Below are positions 25,722-34,702 of a DNA stretch of 64,000 bases, piece by piece. Each line of letters opens with the position of its first letter. Position 1 is the stretch's first letter. A model generated the notes under the pieces. That model saw only the letters and a program-made list of their open reading frames with translations, was not told where the DNA came from and did not search any database. The position numbers were made by a program, and so were the translations under genes. Source of the stretch: Cryobacterium suzukii (GTDB taxonomy: Bacteria > Actinomycetota > Actinomycetes > Actinomycetales > Microbacteriaceae); NCBI RefSeq assembly GCF_004403185.1, contig NZ_SOHJ01000014.1, positions 124,001 to 188,000 of the forward strand. The letters run 5' to 3'.

Positions 25722-25751
25722 CCCTCACTTTCTCTACGCGTTAGGAATCCT

Positions 25752-27185
25752 GTGACAGACGCCCGCCTCGCCATCATCGTGTTGGCCGCCGGCCAGGGTA
25801 CGCGCATGAAGTCCAGCTTGCCGAAGCTGCTGCATCCGCTTGCCGGAGTGCCCATCGTCAGCCACGTGCTGGCCACCGCGCGCGCCCTCGACGCCGCGCA
25901 TGTCGTGACCGTCGTGCGTCACGAACGTGACCTGCTCGCCGCTGTCGTGGCCGAGGACCTGCCCGAAAGCACCATCGTCGACCAGGACGAAATTCCCGGC
26001 ACCGGCCGCGCCGTCGAACAGGCCGTCGCCGCACTTCCCGCTGATTTCGACGGTGACGTGCTCGTAATCAACGGCGACGTGCCGCTGCTGAACGCCGCAA
26101 CCCTCGCCTCGTTCATCGCCTCCCACCGCAAGGGCGCAGCGGTGGGTACCGTGCTGTCCGCCTATCCGGACGATGCGACCGGTTATGGGCGCATCATCCG
26201 TTCGGTCGAGGGTGCGTTCGACCGAATCGTCGAGCAAAAAGATGCGACGGATACCGAACTGGCCGTCACCGAGATCAACGCGGGCGTATACCTGTTCGGC
26301 TTGGCCGCGCTGCGCGAGCAGCTGGCGCAGCTGACCACGGCGAACGCGCAGGGGGAGAAATACCTCACCGATGTGATCGAACTGCTGCGCCGGGCTGGCT
26401 CCGAGGTGAGCGCGGTTCCCGTCGCCGACGCCTGGATCGTGGCCGGCATCAACGACCGTGCCCAGCTAGGTGACACGGCCCAGAAACTCAACGCCCTGAT
26501 CGTGCGCGGCTGGCAGCTCGCCGGCGTGACCGTGCAAGACCCGGCCACCACCTGGATCGACCTGAAGGCCGTGCTCGCGGCCGACGTCACCGTGCTGCCC
26601 GGCACCCAGATCGTCGGGGCCACAGTGGTGGCCACTGGCGCCATCATCGGACCGGACACCACCCTGCGCGACTGCGAGATCGGCGAAGGCGCCCGAGTGA
26701 ATCGCACTGACGCGACTCTGGCGGTAATCGAGGCGCGCGCCTCCGTCGGGCCATTCTCGTACCTGCGCCCGAACACCGTACTCGGTGCTGACGGTAAAAT
26801 CGGTGCCTTTGTCGAGACCAAGAACGCGCAGATCGGTGCCGGCAGCAAGGTGCCTCACCTGAGCTATGTTGGCGATGCCACGGTCGGCGTGGGGTCGAAC
26901 ATCGGCGCCGGAACAATCTTCGCCAACTATGACGGCGTGGCAAAGCACCACTCGGCGATCGGGTCGCACGTGCGCACCGGGTCGCACAACGTGTTCGTCG
27001 CGCCGATTACAATTGGTGACGGGGCGTATACGGGGGCTGGCACAGTCGTTCGCAAGAGCGTTCCGGCCGGCGCACTGGCCATCAACGTGGCCCCGCAACG
27101 CAACATGGACGGCTGGGTTCACGTCAACCGTCCGGGTACAGCCGCGGATACGGCGGCGGCAAGCAGCGAAAAGACTGGAGAATAG
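25752..27185 (+). CDS. glmU: Bifunctional UDP-N-acetylglucosamine pyrophosphorylase / glucosamine-1-phosphate N-acetyltransferase
   Basis: 477 aa. The N-terminal uridylyltransferase has VLAAGQGTRMKSSLPK. The C-terminal acetyltransferase is a left-handed beta-helix of hexapeptide repeats with the catalytic region SYVGDATVGVGSNIGAGT. It makes UDP-GlcNAc for peptidoglycan. GTG at 25752 follows AGGAA; the longer frame would overlap tRNA-Gln. The stop is directly followed by prs. Confidence 0.96.
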   Translation: MTDARLAIIVLAAGQGTRMKSSLPKLLHPLAGVPIVSHVLATARALDAAHVVTVVRHERDLLAAVVAEDLPESTIVDQDEIPGTGRAVEQAVAALPADFDGDVLVINGDVPLLNAATLASFIASHRKGAAVGTVLSAYPDDATGYGRIIRSVEGAFDRIVEQKDATDTELAVTEINAGVYLFGLAALREQLAQLTTANAQGEKYLTDVIELLRRAGSEVSAVPVADAWIVAGINDRAQLGDTAQKLNALIVRGWQLAGVTVQDPATTWIDLKAVLAADVTVLPGTQIVGATVVATGAIIGPDTTLRDCEIGEGARVNRTDATLAVIEARASVGPFSYLRPNTVLGADGKIGAFVETKNAQIGAGSKVPHLSYVGDATVGVGSNIGAGTIFANYDGVAKHHSAIGSHVRTGSHNVFVAPITIGDGAYTGAGTVVRKSVPAGALAINVAPQRNMDGWVHVNRPGTAADTAAASSEKTGE

Positions 27186-28163
27186 ATGTCGGAAATCAAG
27201 ACCAGCGGCGACAAACGATTAGTACTGGTTTCGGGGCGAGCGCACCCGCAACTCGCACTCGATATCGCCACGGAGCTTGGTTCTGAGCTGCTCCATACCG
27301 ACGCACGCACCTTCGCCAATGGCGAGCTGTACGCCCGGTTCGATGAGAGCGTGCGCGGCTCCGATGCCTTCGTCATCCAGTCACACACCGCGCCGATCAA
27401 CGAATGGCTGATGGAACAGCTCATCATGGTTGACGCGCTCAAGCGAGCATCGGCCAAGCGCATCACCGTGGTCGCGCCGTTCTATCCCTACGCTCGGCAG
27501 GACAAGAAGGGTCGCGGCCGCGAGCCGATCTCGGCCCGTCTCGTCGCCGACCTGTTCAAGGTAGCCGGCGCCGATCGCATCATGTCGATCGACCTGCACG
27601 CCGCGCAGATCCAGGGCTTCTTCGACGGTCCCGTGGACCACCTGTTTGCGATGCCGGTGCTGCTCGAGCACTTCCGCGAGAAGCTTGACCCCGCCACCCT
27701 CACCATCGTCTCGCCCGACATGGGCCGCGTACGCGTTGCCGACATCTGGAGTGACCGCCTCGGAGTGCCGCTCGCCATCATCCACAAGCGTCGTGACCCC
27801 CTCGTGCCCAACCGCGTGTCGGTGCACGAGATCGTCGGCCAGGTTGAGGGTCGCGTCTGCCTGCTTGTCGACGACATGATCGACACCGGTCGCACGATCG
27901 CCCTGGCTGCCGAGGCCCTGCGCGAGGCCGGCGCCATTGGCGTCGTCGTCGCTGCGACCCACGCCGTGTTCAGCGACCCGGCCGTTGACATGTTGCAGAA
28001 CCCGGCCATCAGCGCCGTGGTCGTCACCGACACCCTGCCGATCCCGCCGGAGAAGCGTTTTCCGACCCTCACGGTGCTGCCGATCGCCCCATTGCTGGCT
28101 CGCGCCATCCACGAGGTCTTTGATGAGGGTTCGGTCACCTCGATGTTCGACGGTGCCGCGTAG
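27186..28163 (+). CDS. prs: Ribose-phosphate pyrophosphokinase
   Basis: 325 aa. It makes PRPP from ribose 5-phosphate and ATP for nucleotide, His and Trp synthesis. Conserved blocks: SGRAHPQLALDIA, the flexible loop KRITVVAPFYPYARQDKKG, the metal site DLHAAQIQGFFD, and the PRPP-binding loop VDDMIDTGRT. The glmU-prs pairing is common in Gram-positive bacteria, and the genes abut. Confidence 0.96.
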   Translation: MSEIKTSGDKRLVLVSGRAHPQLALDIATELGSELLHTDARTFANGELYARFDESVRGSDAFVIQSHTAPINEWLMEQLIMVDALKRASAKRITVVAPFYPYARQDKKGRGREPISARLVADLFKVAGADRIMSIDLHAAQIQGFFDGPVDHLFAMPVLLEHFREKLDPATLTIVSPDMGRVRVADIWSDRLGVPLAIIHKRRDPLVPNRVSVHEIVGQVEGRVCLLVDDMIDTGRTIALAAEALREAGAIGVVVAATHAVFSDPAVDMLQNPAISAVVVTDTLPIPPEKRFPTLTVLPIAPLLARAIHEVFDEGSVTSMFDGAA

Positions 28164-28198
28164 CGATTAGCACGCTCAGCCGCGTAGAAGGCTGATTT

Positions 28199-28230
28199 CG
28201 GGAGGCGGTGGCTGCGGCCGCCTCCTCCCG
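28199..28230 (+). terminator. Putative terminator of glmU-prs
   Basis: CGGGAGGCGG (28199-28208) pairs with CCGCCTCC-T-CCCG (28218-28230), one bulged T, followed by ATTGTTAT. It starts 35 bp after the prs stop. Confidence 0.6.
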
Positions 28231-28393
28231 ATTGTTATCTGCGCACTACTCCAAGTGCGCCAGGAATGGATGCTGCCAGCTGCGTTTCGCAGACGATCTC
28301 GCGTTTCCTCCGCCTCACCTCGCGTTTCTGCCGGCCCACCTCGTGCATGGGGCTGTACTTGGGACCGAAGGTGGCTTCTCGTGGGGACTAGTT

Positions 28394-28507
28394 CGCCGAG
28401 CCGTGAGTCTTGATCGCCGAGCCGTGAGCGTTAGCCCGTTCCCGGCGATTTTCGGGCCGCAACTCACGGCTCGGCGGGGCGGACTCATCGAAACTCACGG
28501 CTCGGCG
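28394..28507. repeat. Four copies of a 15-bp repeat, two direct and two inverted
   Basis: CGCCGAGCCGTGAGT occurs at 28394-28408 and, with its last base changed, at 28415-28429. The reverse complement ACTCACGGCTCGGCG occurs at 28462-28476 and 28493-28507. The arrangement can fold as nested or alternative hairpins. It looks like an intergenic palindromic repeat family member. Confidence 0.8.
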
Positions 28508-28550
28508 ACGCCAGCGCGCGTGGAGGCTTCCGTAGTGCGCGCGTGGTGCG

Positions 28551-28916
28551 CTAAGTGGGAGTGCCCGGGGCGATCTGGCGTGGAGCGGAGGGAATGATGC
28601 CGAGCGGGGTGACGAAGGTGTCGCGTTCGTTCTGGTCGATCGCGTAGCACTGCCAACCGAACCCGCCAGGGCCGGCGAGGTCGAAGCGGGCGTCGTAGTC
28701 GACGGCGAACGGGTAATACTGGGCCACCGCGGTCGCGCAGGCGTTGGCTGCGGTGTCGGAGGCGACCCGCATTGTCGTGAGCACACCGGGCACCACCAGA
28801 GCGATGAGCCCGAGCACAACGACGATACGCAGAATGGTCGTGAAATGCTTGCCGCGCAGGGGGCGGTAGTTGTCGTTCGGCTCGTAGCCGGACAGCTCGG
28901 GGTGATTGTCAGTCAT
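28551..28916 (-). CDS. Small single-pass membrane protein of unknown function
   Basis: 121 aa. A hydrophilic N-terminus (about 25 residues) is followed by one membrane helix (ILRIVVVLGLIALVVPGVL) and an external domain of about 70 residues with two Cys. The features suit a membrane-anchored protein with an outside C-terminus. I do not recognise the family. It is convergent with prs across the repeat cluster. Confidence 0.7.
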   Translation of the reverse strand: MTDNHPELSGYEPNDNYRPLRGKHFTTILRIVVVLGLIALVVPGVLTTMRVASDTAANACATAVAQYYPFAVDYDARFDLAGPGGFGWQCYAIDQNERDTFVTPLGIIPSAPRQIAPGTPT

Positions 28917-29031
28917 GGGGACCCCAGTCTCTCAGAGCTTGGTGTGAAGCGGCCGGTGAAAAAAACTGGCCGACAGCATCCGTTCAGACCCGAGGGTAGG
29001 AGCGGATGCTGCCGGCCGGCAACGAGGATGG

Positions 29032-30489
29032 TCAGTGCGTGGAAGCCTCAGTGACGATCTCCGTGCGGTCGCCAGACCACAGGGTGTGGAAGGTACCGGG
29101 CATGTCGATGCGGTGGTACGTGTGCGCGCCGAAGAAGTCGCGCTGGCCCTGCACCAGTGCGGCCGGCAGACGCTCACTTGCCAGTGAGTCGAAGTAGCTC
29201 AGGCTGGCACCAAAGCCGGGAACCGGGATGCCCGAAAGCGCCGCGGTTGAGACTACGCGGCGCCACGCTGCCTCGCCGGCGGCGACAGCCTCGGCGAAGT
29301 ACGGGTCGACGAGCAGGCTCGGGATCGACGGGTCGTTGTTGTAGGCATCAACGATGCGATTGAGGAACTGGGCTCGGATGATGCAGCCGCCGCGCCAGAT
29401 GGTAGCGATGGCACCCTTGTCGATGTTCCAGCCGTACTTGGTCGCACCGGCGATGATCGCATCGAATCCCTGCGCGTAGGCAACGATCTTCGAGGCGTAG
29501 AGCGCCTGACGCACGTCTTCCTGGAAGGTATTGCCGACGACGGCGATCTCGGGGCGAGCGGCGAGGGTGGCGCGCACCGGTCCACGCTGCTCCGGGTGGC
29601 TCGAGACGGCGCGGGCAAAGACGGCTTCGGCGATTCCACCGACGGGAACGCCGAGGTCGAGGGAGTTCTGCACGGTCCAGACGCCGGTTCCCTTGGAGCC
29701 GGCCTCATCGAGCACGACGTCGATGAATGGGGCACCGGTCTTCGCGTCGACCTGGCGCAGAATCTCGGCGGTGATTTCGATGAGGTAGCTGTTGAGCTCC
29801 CCGCTGTTCCAGTCCGTGAAGATATCGGCGATGGCCTCGGGGGAGTGCCCGCCGACCTTGCGGAGGAGGTCGTAGGCCTCGGCGATGAGCTGCATGTCGG
29901 CGTATTCGATGCCGTTGTGGATCATCTTGACGAAGTGGCCGGCGCCGTCGGTGCCGATGTGGGTGACGCAGGGCACACCGTCGACGACGGCGGCAATGGA
30001 TTCGAGGATGGGGCCGAGGGTTTTGTAGGCCTCTACCGAACCGCCGGGCATGATGCTCGGGCCGTTGAGGGCGCCCTCTTCGCCACCGGAGATGCCGGCG
30101 CCGACGAAGTTTATGCCCTTGGCGCTCTGCTCCTTTTCGCGACGGATGGTGTCGGTGAAGTCGGCGTTGCCGCCGTCGACGATGATGTCACCGGGTTCAA
30201 ACAGCTCAGAGAGCTGCGAGATGACGGCGTCGGTTCCGCGTCCGGCCTGCACCATGATGATCGCGGTGCGCGGTTTGGTCAGCGAGGCGACGAAATCGGC
30301 GATGTTTTCGGAGGCGACGAAGTTCGCCTCGGGGTGCTCGGTCGTGAGCAGGTGGGTGCGCTCGGGGGAGCGGTTGTAGACCGCGACAGTGTTTCCCTCG
30401 CGGCCAGCGAGGTTACGGGCGAGGTTGGAGCCCATCACCGCCAGACCGACGACACCAATATTGGCCTGTGCTGAACCGGACTCTGACAC
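29032..30489 (-). CDS. gnd: 6-phosphogluconate dehydrogenase, decarboxylating
   Basis: 485 aa. It oxidises 6-phosphogluconate to ribulose 5-phosphate, CO2 and NAD(P)H. The Rossmann motif is GLAVMGSNLARNLAG; VGAGISGGEEGAL and the catalytic Lys region FVKMIHNGIEYADMQ follow. NRSPERT after the second beta strand suggests NADP preference. The C-terminus (WSGDRTEIVTEASTH) is intact. It sits next to a gluconokinase-containing sugar-acid locus, so it probably takes its product onward. Confidence 0.95.
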   Translation of the reverse strand: MSESGSAQANIGVVGLAVMGSNLARNLAGREGNTVAVYNRSPERTHLLTTEHPEANFVASENIADFVASLTKPRTAIIMVQAGRGTDAVISQLSELFEPGDIIVDGGNADFTDTIRREKEQSAKGINFVGAGISGGEEGALNGPSIMPGGSVEAYKTLGPILESIAAVVDGVPCVTHIGTDGAGHFVKMIHNGIEYADMQLIAEAYDLLRKVGGHSPEAIADIFTDWNSGELNSYLIEITAEILRQVDAKTGAPFIDVVLDEAGSKGTGVWTVQNSLDLGVPVGGIAEAVFARAVSSHPEQRGPVRATLAARPEIAVVGNTFQEDVRQALYASKIVAYAQGFDAIIAGATKYGWNIDKGAIATIWRGGCIIRAQFLNRIVDAYNNDPSIPSLLVDPYFAEAVAAGEAAWRRVVSTAALSGIPVPGFGASLSYFDSLASERLPAALVQGQRDFFGAHTYHRIDMPGTFHTLWSGDRTEIVTEASTH

Positions 30490-30588
30490 GTTTTCTCCTT
30501 TGGGTCTGAGATCAACAAACCACTCTCAAGGGTACTCCACGAGGCTGCGCGGTCGCACATTCAGGGATCAGTACGCGCTGGATCGGGC

Positions 30589-31371
30589 TCAGTGCGTCGA
30601 ATTGCCGTCCCAGATGGAACTCATCTCGTTGAAGGCGCGTTCCATGATGCCGAGCATGGCTTCGTGGGCTGCCTCGGGATTGCCTCGCTGGATTGCGCTG
30701 GCGACGTCGACGTGAAGTTGCAGCGCTTCGTTGTGCGGATGCCGCGGCATCAGTCCGTAGTTCGTTCGACCGGTCAGCACCTCGGCAACGAGGGTGTTGA
30801 GTTTGGCGAACATCTCATTGCCCGAGCTGGCCAGCACCAGGCGGTGAAACTCGATGTCGAGCACGAGAAAGGCTTCGGGGTCGTCGGCCTGGCCGGCGGC
30901 CCACAGTTTGCCGGCCAGCCCCATCAGCTCGCTGGCATCCGCTAGTGGGGCGCGGATGGCGGCGAGCCGGGCGGCCTGCGGTTCAATCGCGGTGCGCAGC
31001 TCGGTTAGGGAACGCAATTGGGCGATTCGGGCCGGCGAGGCGAGTCTCCACCGGATGATCTGTGGGTCGTACAGGTTCCACTCTGACGCGGGAAGAATTT
31101 GTACGCCGACCCGGCGGCGGGAGGTGAGCATGCCCATGGAGGCGAGCACGCGGATGGCTTCGCGAACCACCGATCGGGAGACGCCGTATCGCTCCTCAAG
31201 CTCTTCGATGCGGAAGACCGACTTGCTCGCCAGTTCTCCGGCGCAGATGGCCAGGCCGAGCAGATCGACGACGCGCGCGTGCAGGCTGGTCGAGGGGGTA
31301 CCGTCGTCAAGGCTTGGGGGCAAGTCGACGAGCGAGTCAGAGCCTGGCCCGGTCGTCACATTGTGCGTCAT
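30589..31371 (-). CDS. FadR-type GntR-family regulator of the sugar-acid locus
   Basis: About 260 aa. N-terminal winged HTH (RIEELEERYGVSRSVVREAI) and C-terminal FCD effector domain with probable metal-binding residues (DIEFHRLVLASSGNEMF ... HNEALQLHVDVASAI). FCD regulators bind sugar acids or other carboxylates. It is divergent from the ABC importer and most likely represses it. ATG at 31371 lies seven bases after TATGAT (31384-31379), suggesting leaderless transcription; ATG at 31383 is also in frame. Confidence 0.88.
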   Translation of the reverse strand: MTHNVTTGPGSDSLVDLPPSLDDGTPSTSLHARVVDLLGLAICAGELASKSVFRIEELEERYGVSRSVVREAIRVLASMGMLTSRRRVGVQILPASEWNLYDPQIIRWRLASPARIAQLRSLTELRTAIEPQAARLAAIRAPLADASELMGLAGKLWAAGQADDPEAFLVLDIEFHRLVLASSGNEMFAKLNTLVAEVLTGRTNYGLMPRHPHNEALQLHVDVASAIQRGNPEAAHEAMLGIMERAFNEMSSIWDGNSTH

Positions 31372-31378
31372 GCGATTG

Positions 31379-31384
31379 ATCATA
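31379..31384 (-). promoter_or_regulatory. -10 box of the regulator gene
   Basis: TATGAT on the minus strand, seven bases from the ATG at 31371. The -35 region is weak (TTCAAG, 16-bp spacing). The transcript would start at or next to the start codon. Confidence 0.5.
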
Positions 31385-31401
31385 TCGTTATGGCAACAAA
31401 C

Positions 31402-31430
31402 TTGAATAAGTATGCTTTATTCGGTAACGT
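31402..31430 (+). promoter_or_regulatory. Promoter with overlapping operator before the sugar-acid operon
   Basis: TTGAAT (31402-31407), 17-bp spacer, TAACGT (31425-31430). Inside the spacer is an inverted repeat GAATAA (31404-31409) / TTATTC (31417-31422). Its position would let the divergent FCD regulator block RNA polymerase. Confidence 0.5.
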
Positions 31431-31509
31431 TTTCTTTCGAGACAGATGTAAAGATGCATTCTGTTGGGAACCGAGGCACAAAGCGGCGGTTCTGCGAATG
31501 GGAGACACA

Positions 31510-32802
31510 GTGAAGCGTCATTCAGTTGTTCGCGTTGCGGCCATCGTCGCCGCGACATTCCTCGCGGCGGGCACACTTACCGCGTGTAGTGCCGGTGCAA
31601 GTGACGACGGGGGCGCGAAGACTCTTCGGGTCACCCTCGCCAACCACGTCTGGACCGACACGATCAAGAGCAAACTGCCTGAGTTCGAGGCGGCCACGGG
31701 CCTGACGGTCGAGCTCAGCCAATACGGCGAAGACCAGCTCTCCGATCAGTACAACGTGAAGCTCAATGCGGGCACCGACGAGATCGACGTCATGATGTAT
31801 CGCCCGCTTCAGGAAGGCAAGCTGTTCGCGAAGAACGGCTATCTCGCCGACCTGAGCGACGACGTGGAGGCGAACGCTGACTGGGACTGGAGTGACTTCC
31901 AGTCCGGACCGGTCGAGTCGACGACCTATGACGGCAATGTCGTTGGGGTACCGATCATTACCGAGCAGGAAGTGCTGTACTACCGCAAGGACCTCCTCGC
32001 CAAGGCCGGACTCGAGGTGCCGACCACGATGGAGGAACTCGAAGCTGCAGCCAAGGCGATCAAGGAACAGAACCCCGGCGTGGCCGGCTTCGTTGCCCGC
32101 ACCGGCAAGTCCGCCGCCGTCACCCAGTTCTCCAGCTTTCTCTACAGCTTCGGCGGTGACTTCATCGACGAAGACGGTAACTCAGCCATCGCCAGCCCGG
32201 AAGCCAAGGAAGCCTATGCGTTCTACGGCGGACTGATCCGCGACTACGGTCCCGAGAATGTCAGCACCGACATGAGCTGGCCGGAAGCCATGGCCATCTT
32301 CACGCAGGGTCAGGCCGGCCTGTACACCGAGGCCGACAGCCTCTACAAGAACGCGACCGACCCGGAGACGTCCAAGGTGTCCGACACGGTCGGCTTCGCG
32401 CCGATGCCGGCCGGCCCCGGCGGCTCCGTCGCCTACAACGTGCCGTCCTGGGCACTCGGCATCAACGCGGAATCGGCCTACTCCGCCGAAGCCTGGTCGT
32501 TCATTGAATGGGCGACGAGTGCGAAACTGACCCTGGAGGTGCAGCAGGACGGCGTTCCCGGTGCGCGCCAGTCGGTCTGGGAAGACCCGGAGGGCACATC
32601 GACCTACCCGGCCGACCTCGCCGCTGCGATCGCCACGAGCACGAAGAACGGCGTCGGTCATGACCGCCCCCGCGTCATCAAGGTGCCCGAAGCTCGGGAG
32701 ATCGTGGGAGATCCGATCGTTATCGCCATCACCGGCGGCGACTCCGACGCAGCAGCGGACGCCGCGAGCGATGCTTTCCAGGGCATCCTCGACGACGAAT
32801 AG
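31510..32802 (+). CDS. Sugar-type ABC importer substrate-binding lipoprotein
   Basis: About 430 aa extracellular binding protein family 1 (MalE/UgpB-like). Lipobox region GTLTACSAG gives a membrane-anchored lipoprotein. The mature part has YNVKLNAGTDEIDVMMYRPL and ITEQEVLYYRKDLLAKAG. GTG at 31510 is chosen because GGAG lies five bases ahead; ATG at 31498 adds four residues. It is first in the operon. Substrate unknown; the context suggests aldonic acids or sugar-acid oligosaccharides. Confidence 0.9.
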   Translation: MKRHSVVRVAAIVAATFLAAGTLTACSAGASDDGGAKTLRVTLANHVWTDTIKSKLPEFEAATGLTVELSQYGEDQLSDQYNVKLNAGTDEIDVMMYRPLQEGKLFAKNGYLADLSDDVEANADWDWSDFQSGPVESTTYDGNVVGVPIITEQEVLYYRKDLLAKAGLEVPTTMEELEAAAKAIKEQNPGVAGFVARTGKSAAVTQFSSFLYSFGGDFIDEDGNSAIASPEAKEAYAFYGGLIRDYGPENVSTDMSWPEAMAIFTQGQAGLYTEADSLYKNATDPETSKVSDTVGFAPMPAGPGGSVAYNVPSWALGINAESAYSAEAWSFIEWATSAKLTLEVQQDGVPGARQSVWEDPEGTSTYPADLAAAIATSTKNGVGHDRPRVIKVPEAREIVGDPIVIAITGGDSDAAADAASDAFQGILDDE

Positions 32803-32815
32803 CCCGTACCACTGA

Positions 32816-32853
32816 GCCGGGGCGGATGATCAAGCGTGGTCATCCGCCCCGGC
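32816..32853 (+). terminator. Intra-operon hairpin between binding protein and permeases
   Basis: A perfect 14-bp inverted repeat, GCCGGGGCGGATGA and TCATCCGCCCCGGC, with a 10-nt loop. No T tract follows, so partial termination or 3'-end protection of the binding-protein mRNA is more likely than full termination. Confidence 0.7.
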
Positions 32854-32895
32854 AGCCCCCGTCATTCTGTACGTGCAACAGCAAGTGTGAGGTGA

Positions 32896-33822
32896 ATGAT
32901 GACCACAATGGTCACCACCAAGCCCTCAATGTGGAAGAACTATTCCACCTGGGCAAACCGTCATCGCAAGTGGCTCTTCGCTTCTCCAGCAATGATCTTC
33001 GTCGGGCTGCTCATCGCGGTGCCGCTGGGCTGGACCCTGTACCTCAGCGTGACCGACTCCGAGGGGTCGGTTCGCGCTGCATCCAACCTGGTCGGATTCA
33101 GTAACTACCTCGAGGTTCTCACCGACACCGAACGGTTCTGGCCCGCCGTGATGCGCACGTTCGTCTTTACCGGCGGAGCGCTCGCCATCGAGCTTGTGCT
33201 CGGAATGTGTATTGCCCTGCTGCTCTGGCGTCCGTTCCGCGGCGAGAAATGGGTTCGGGTCGCGATCCTGCTGCCGCTGGTCGCCACCCCGGTCGCCGTC
33301 GGCATGATGTGGCGCCTCATCTTCGACCCGAACATCGGCTTTGCCAACCAGGTGCTCAGCTGGATCGGTATTCCCGCCCAGCCCTGGCTGTCTGGCCAGT
33401 ACACGGCGCTGCCGACGCTCATGTTCGTCGACATCTGGCAGTGGACGCCGATGGTCGTACTGATGCTGCTGGCCGGCCTCACGTCACTCTCCGACGAACC
33501 CGATGAAGCGGCCCGCATCGACGGCGCCAACTCCTGGCAGCGCTTCTGGTTCGTCACCCTGCCCCTGATGCGCGCCACCGTCATTGTCACTATCGTGCTT
33601 CGGGGAATCGACGCCCTCAAAACCTTCGACATCCTTTATGCCACCAAGGGCAAGGGTGGCGGGTCATTCCACGAGGTAGAAACGCTCAACATCTACGCCT
33701 TCGGCCTGAGCTTCGACTACAACGACTACGGGATCGCCTCCACCGTGCTGATCCTGTTCTTCCTGCTCATCATCGCGATCATGTGGGTGCTCACGTACCG
33801 CAGAAAGGCGAACCGGTCATGA
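32896..33822 (+). CDS. Sugar-type ABC importer permease 1
   Basis: 308 aa, six hydrophobic segments, MalF/UgpA-like. The EAA motif is DEAARIDGANSWQRFWFVTL. ATG at 32896 follows GAGGTGA; the next codon is also ATG. It overlaps permease 2 by ATGA, which implies coupled translation in a 1:1 pair. No ATPase gene is present in the cluster, so a shared MsmK/MsiK-type ATPase encoded elsewhere is likely. Confidence 0.92.
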   Translation: MMTTMVTTKPSMWKNYSTWANRHRKWLFASPAMIFVGLLIAVPLGWTLYLSVTDSEGSVRAASNLVGFSNYLEVLTDTERFWPAVMRTFVFTGGALAIELVLGMCIALLLWRPFRGEKWVRVAILLPLVATPVAVGMMWRLIFDPNIGFANQVLSWIGIPAQPWLSGQYTALPTLMFVDIWQWTPMVVLMLLAGLTSLSDEPDEAARIDGANSWQRFWFVTLPLMRATVIVTIVLRGIDALKTFDILYATKGKGGGSFHEVETLNIYAFGLSFDYNDYGIASTVLILFFLLIIAIMWVLTYRRKANRS

Positions 33823-34700
33823 CCACAACCCTGCCAGCGCGTCCCGTCATCGAGACACCGCGCCCGGTCCCTACTGCACCGCGGCGTCGCAAACCGCGGG
33901 CGTACAAGATCTTTCGTGTCGTCGCCCTGACCCTCACGGTGCTGCTATTCATCGCTCCGCTGGTCTGGATGTTCATTGCGTCGCTCAAAACCAATGTCGA
34001 CATCTACGACGCCAGCAAGACCGTGTTCTTCACGCCGACCCTCGACAACTACGACAATGTGCTCAGCCGCAACAACTATTTTGGATTCATCTTCAATAGC
34101 TTCTGGGTGGCGCTGCTGTCCACGCTCTTCTCCCTGCTGATCGGAGTTCCGGCCGCCTATGCGATGAGTCGCTTCGCGATGCACCGGTCAGCGCTGGTCG
34201 TGCTCATGGCACGCATCATCCCCGGCGTTAGCCTGCTCGTGCCGTGGTACTTCATCTTCGCCAACATGCGCATGGTCGGCGGCTTCGGTGTGCTGATTCT
34301 GTCGCACATGTTCGTCGCCCTGCCGCTCATCGTCTACATCATGATCAGCTACTTCGACTCGACTCCCCTCGAGTTGGAGGAGCAGGCGCAGGTGGACGGC
34401 CTCACCCACATCGGCGCGTTCCTGCGGATCACCCTGCCGTTGTCGGTTCCCGGACTCGCAACCGCCGGCATCCTCTCCTTTATCTTTTCGTGGAACAACT
34501 TCATGTTCGCCCTCGTACTCTCTGGAGCCAATACCAAAACCCTTCCGGTGGCGATCTTCAACTTCGTCTCGTATGCGAGCATCGACTGGGGGAGCCTGAT
34601 GGCGGCAGCCGTCGTCGTCACCGTTCCAATCATGGTGATCGCACTGTTCACCCAGAAATACATCGTGTCCGGCCTGACCGCCGGTGCGACCAAGGGCTGA
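33819..34700 (+). CDS. Sugar-type ABC importer permease 2
   Basis: 293 aa, MalG/UgpE-like, six hydrophobic segments, with the EAA motif LEEQAQVDGLTHIGAFLRIT. ATG at 33819 overlaps the stop of permease 1 by 4 bp; the upstream part of the open frame is shadow sequence. It is followed by gluconokinase after 2 bp. Confidence 0.92.
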   Translation: MTTTLPARPVIETPRPVPTAPRRRKPRAYKIFRVVALTLTVLLFIAPLVWMFIASLKTNVDIYDASKTVFFTPTLDNYDNVLSRNNYFGFIFNSFWVALLSTLFSLLIGVPAAYAMSRFAMHRSALVVLMARIIPGVSLLVPWYFIFANMRMVGGFGVLILSHMFVALPLIVYIMISYFDSTPLELEEQAQVDGLTHIGAFLRITLPLSVPGLATAGILSFIFSWNNFMFALVLSGANTKTLPVAIFNFVSYASIDWGSLMAAAVVVTVPIMVIALFTQKYIVSGLTAGATKG

Positions 34701-34702
34701 GG

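Larger units (their letters stand above)
28164..28550. other. Intergenic region after prs: terminator and short-repeat cluster
   Basis: No convincing gene. It contains a G/C-rich hairpin (28199-28230), a patch where CTCGCGTTTC occurs twice (about 28290-28330), and the four-copy repeat cluster at 28394-28507. The flanking genes are convergent. Confidence 0.6.

Noticed and set aside
28394..28507. CRISPR array
   Set aside because: Copies are in both orientations, spacers are uneven and there are only four; no cas genes.
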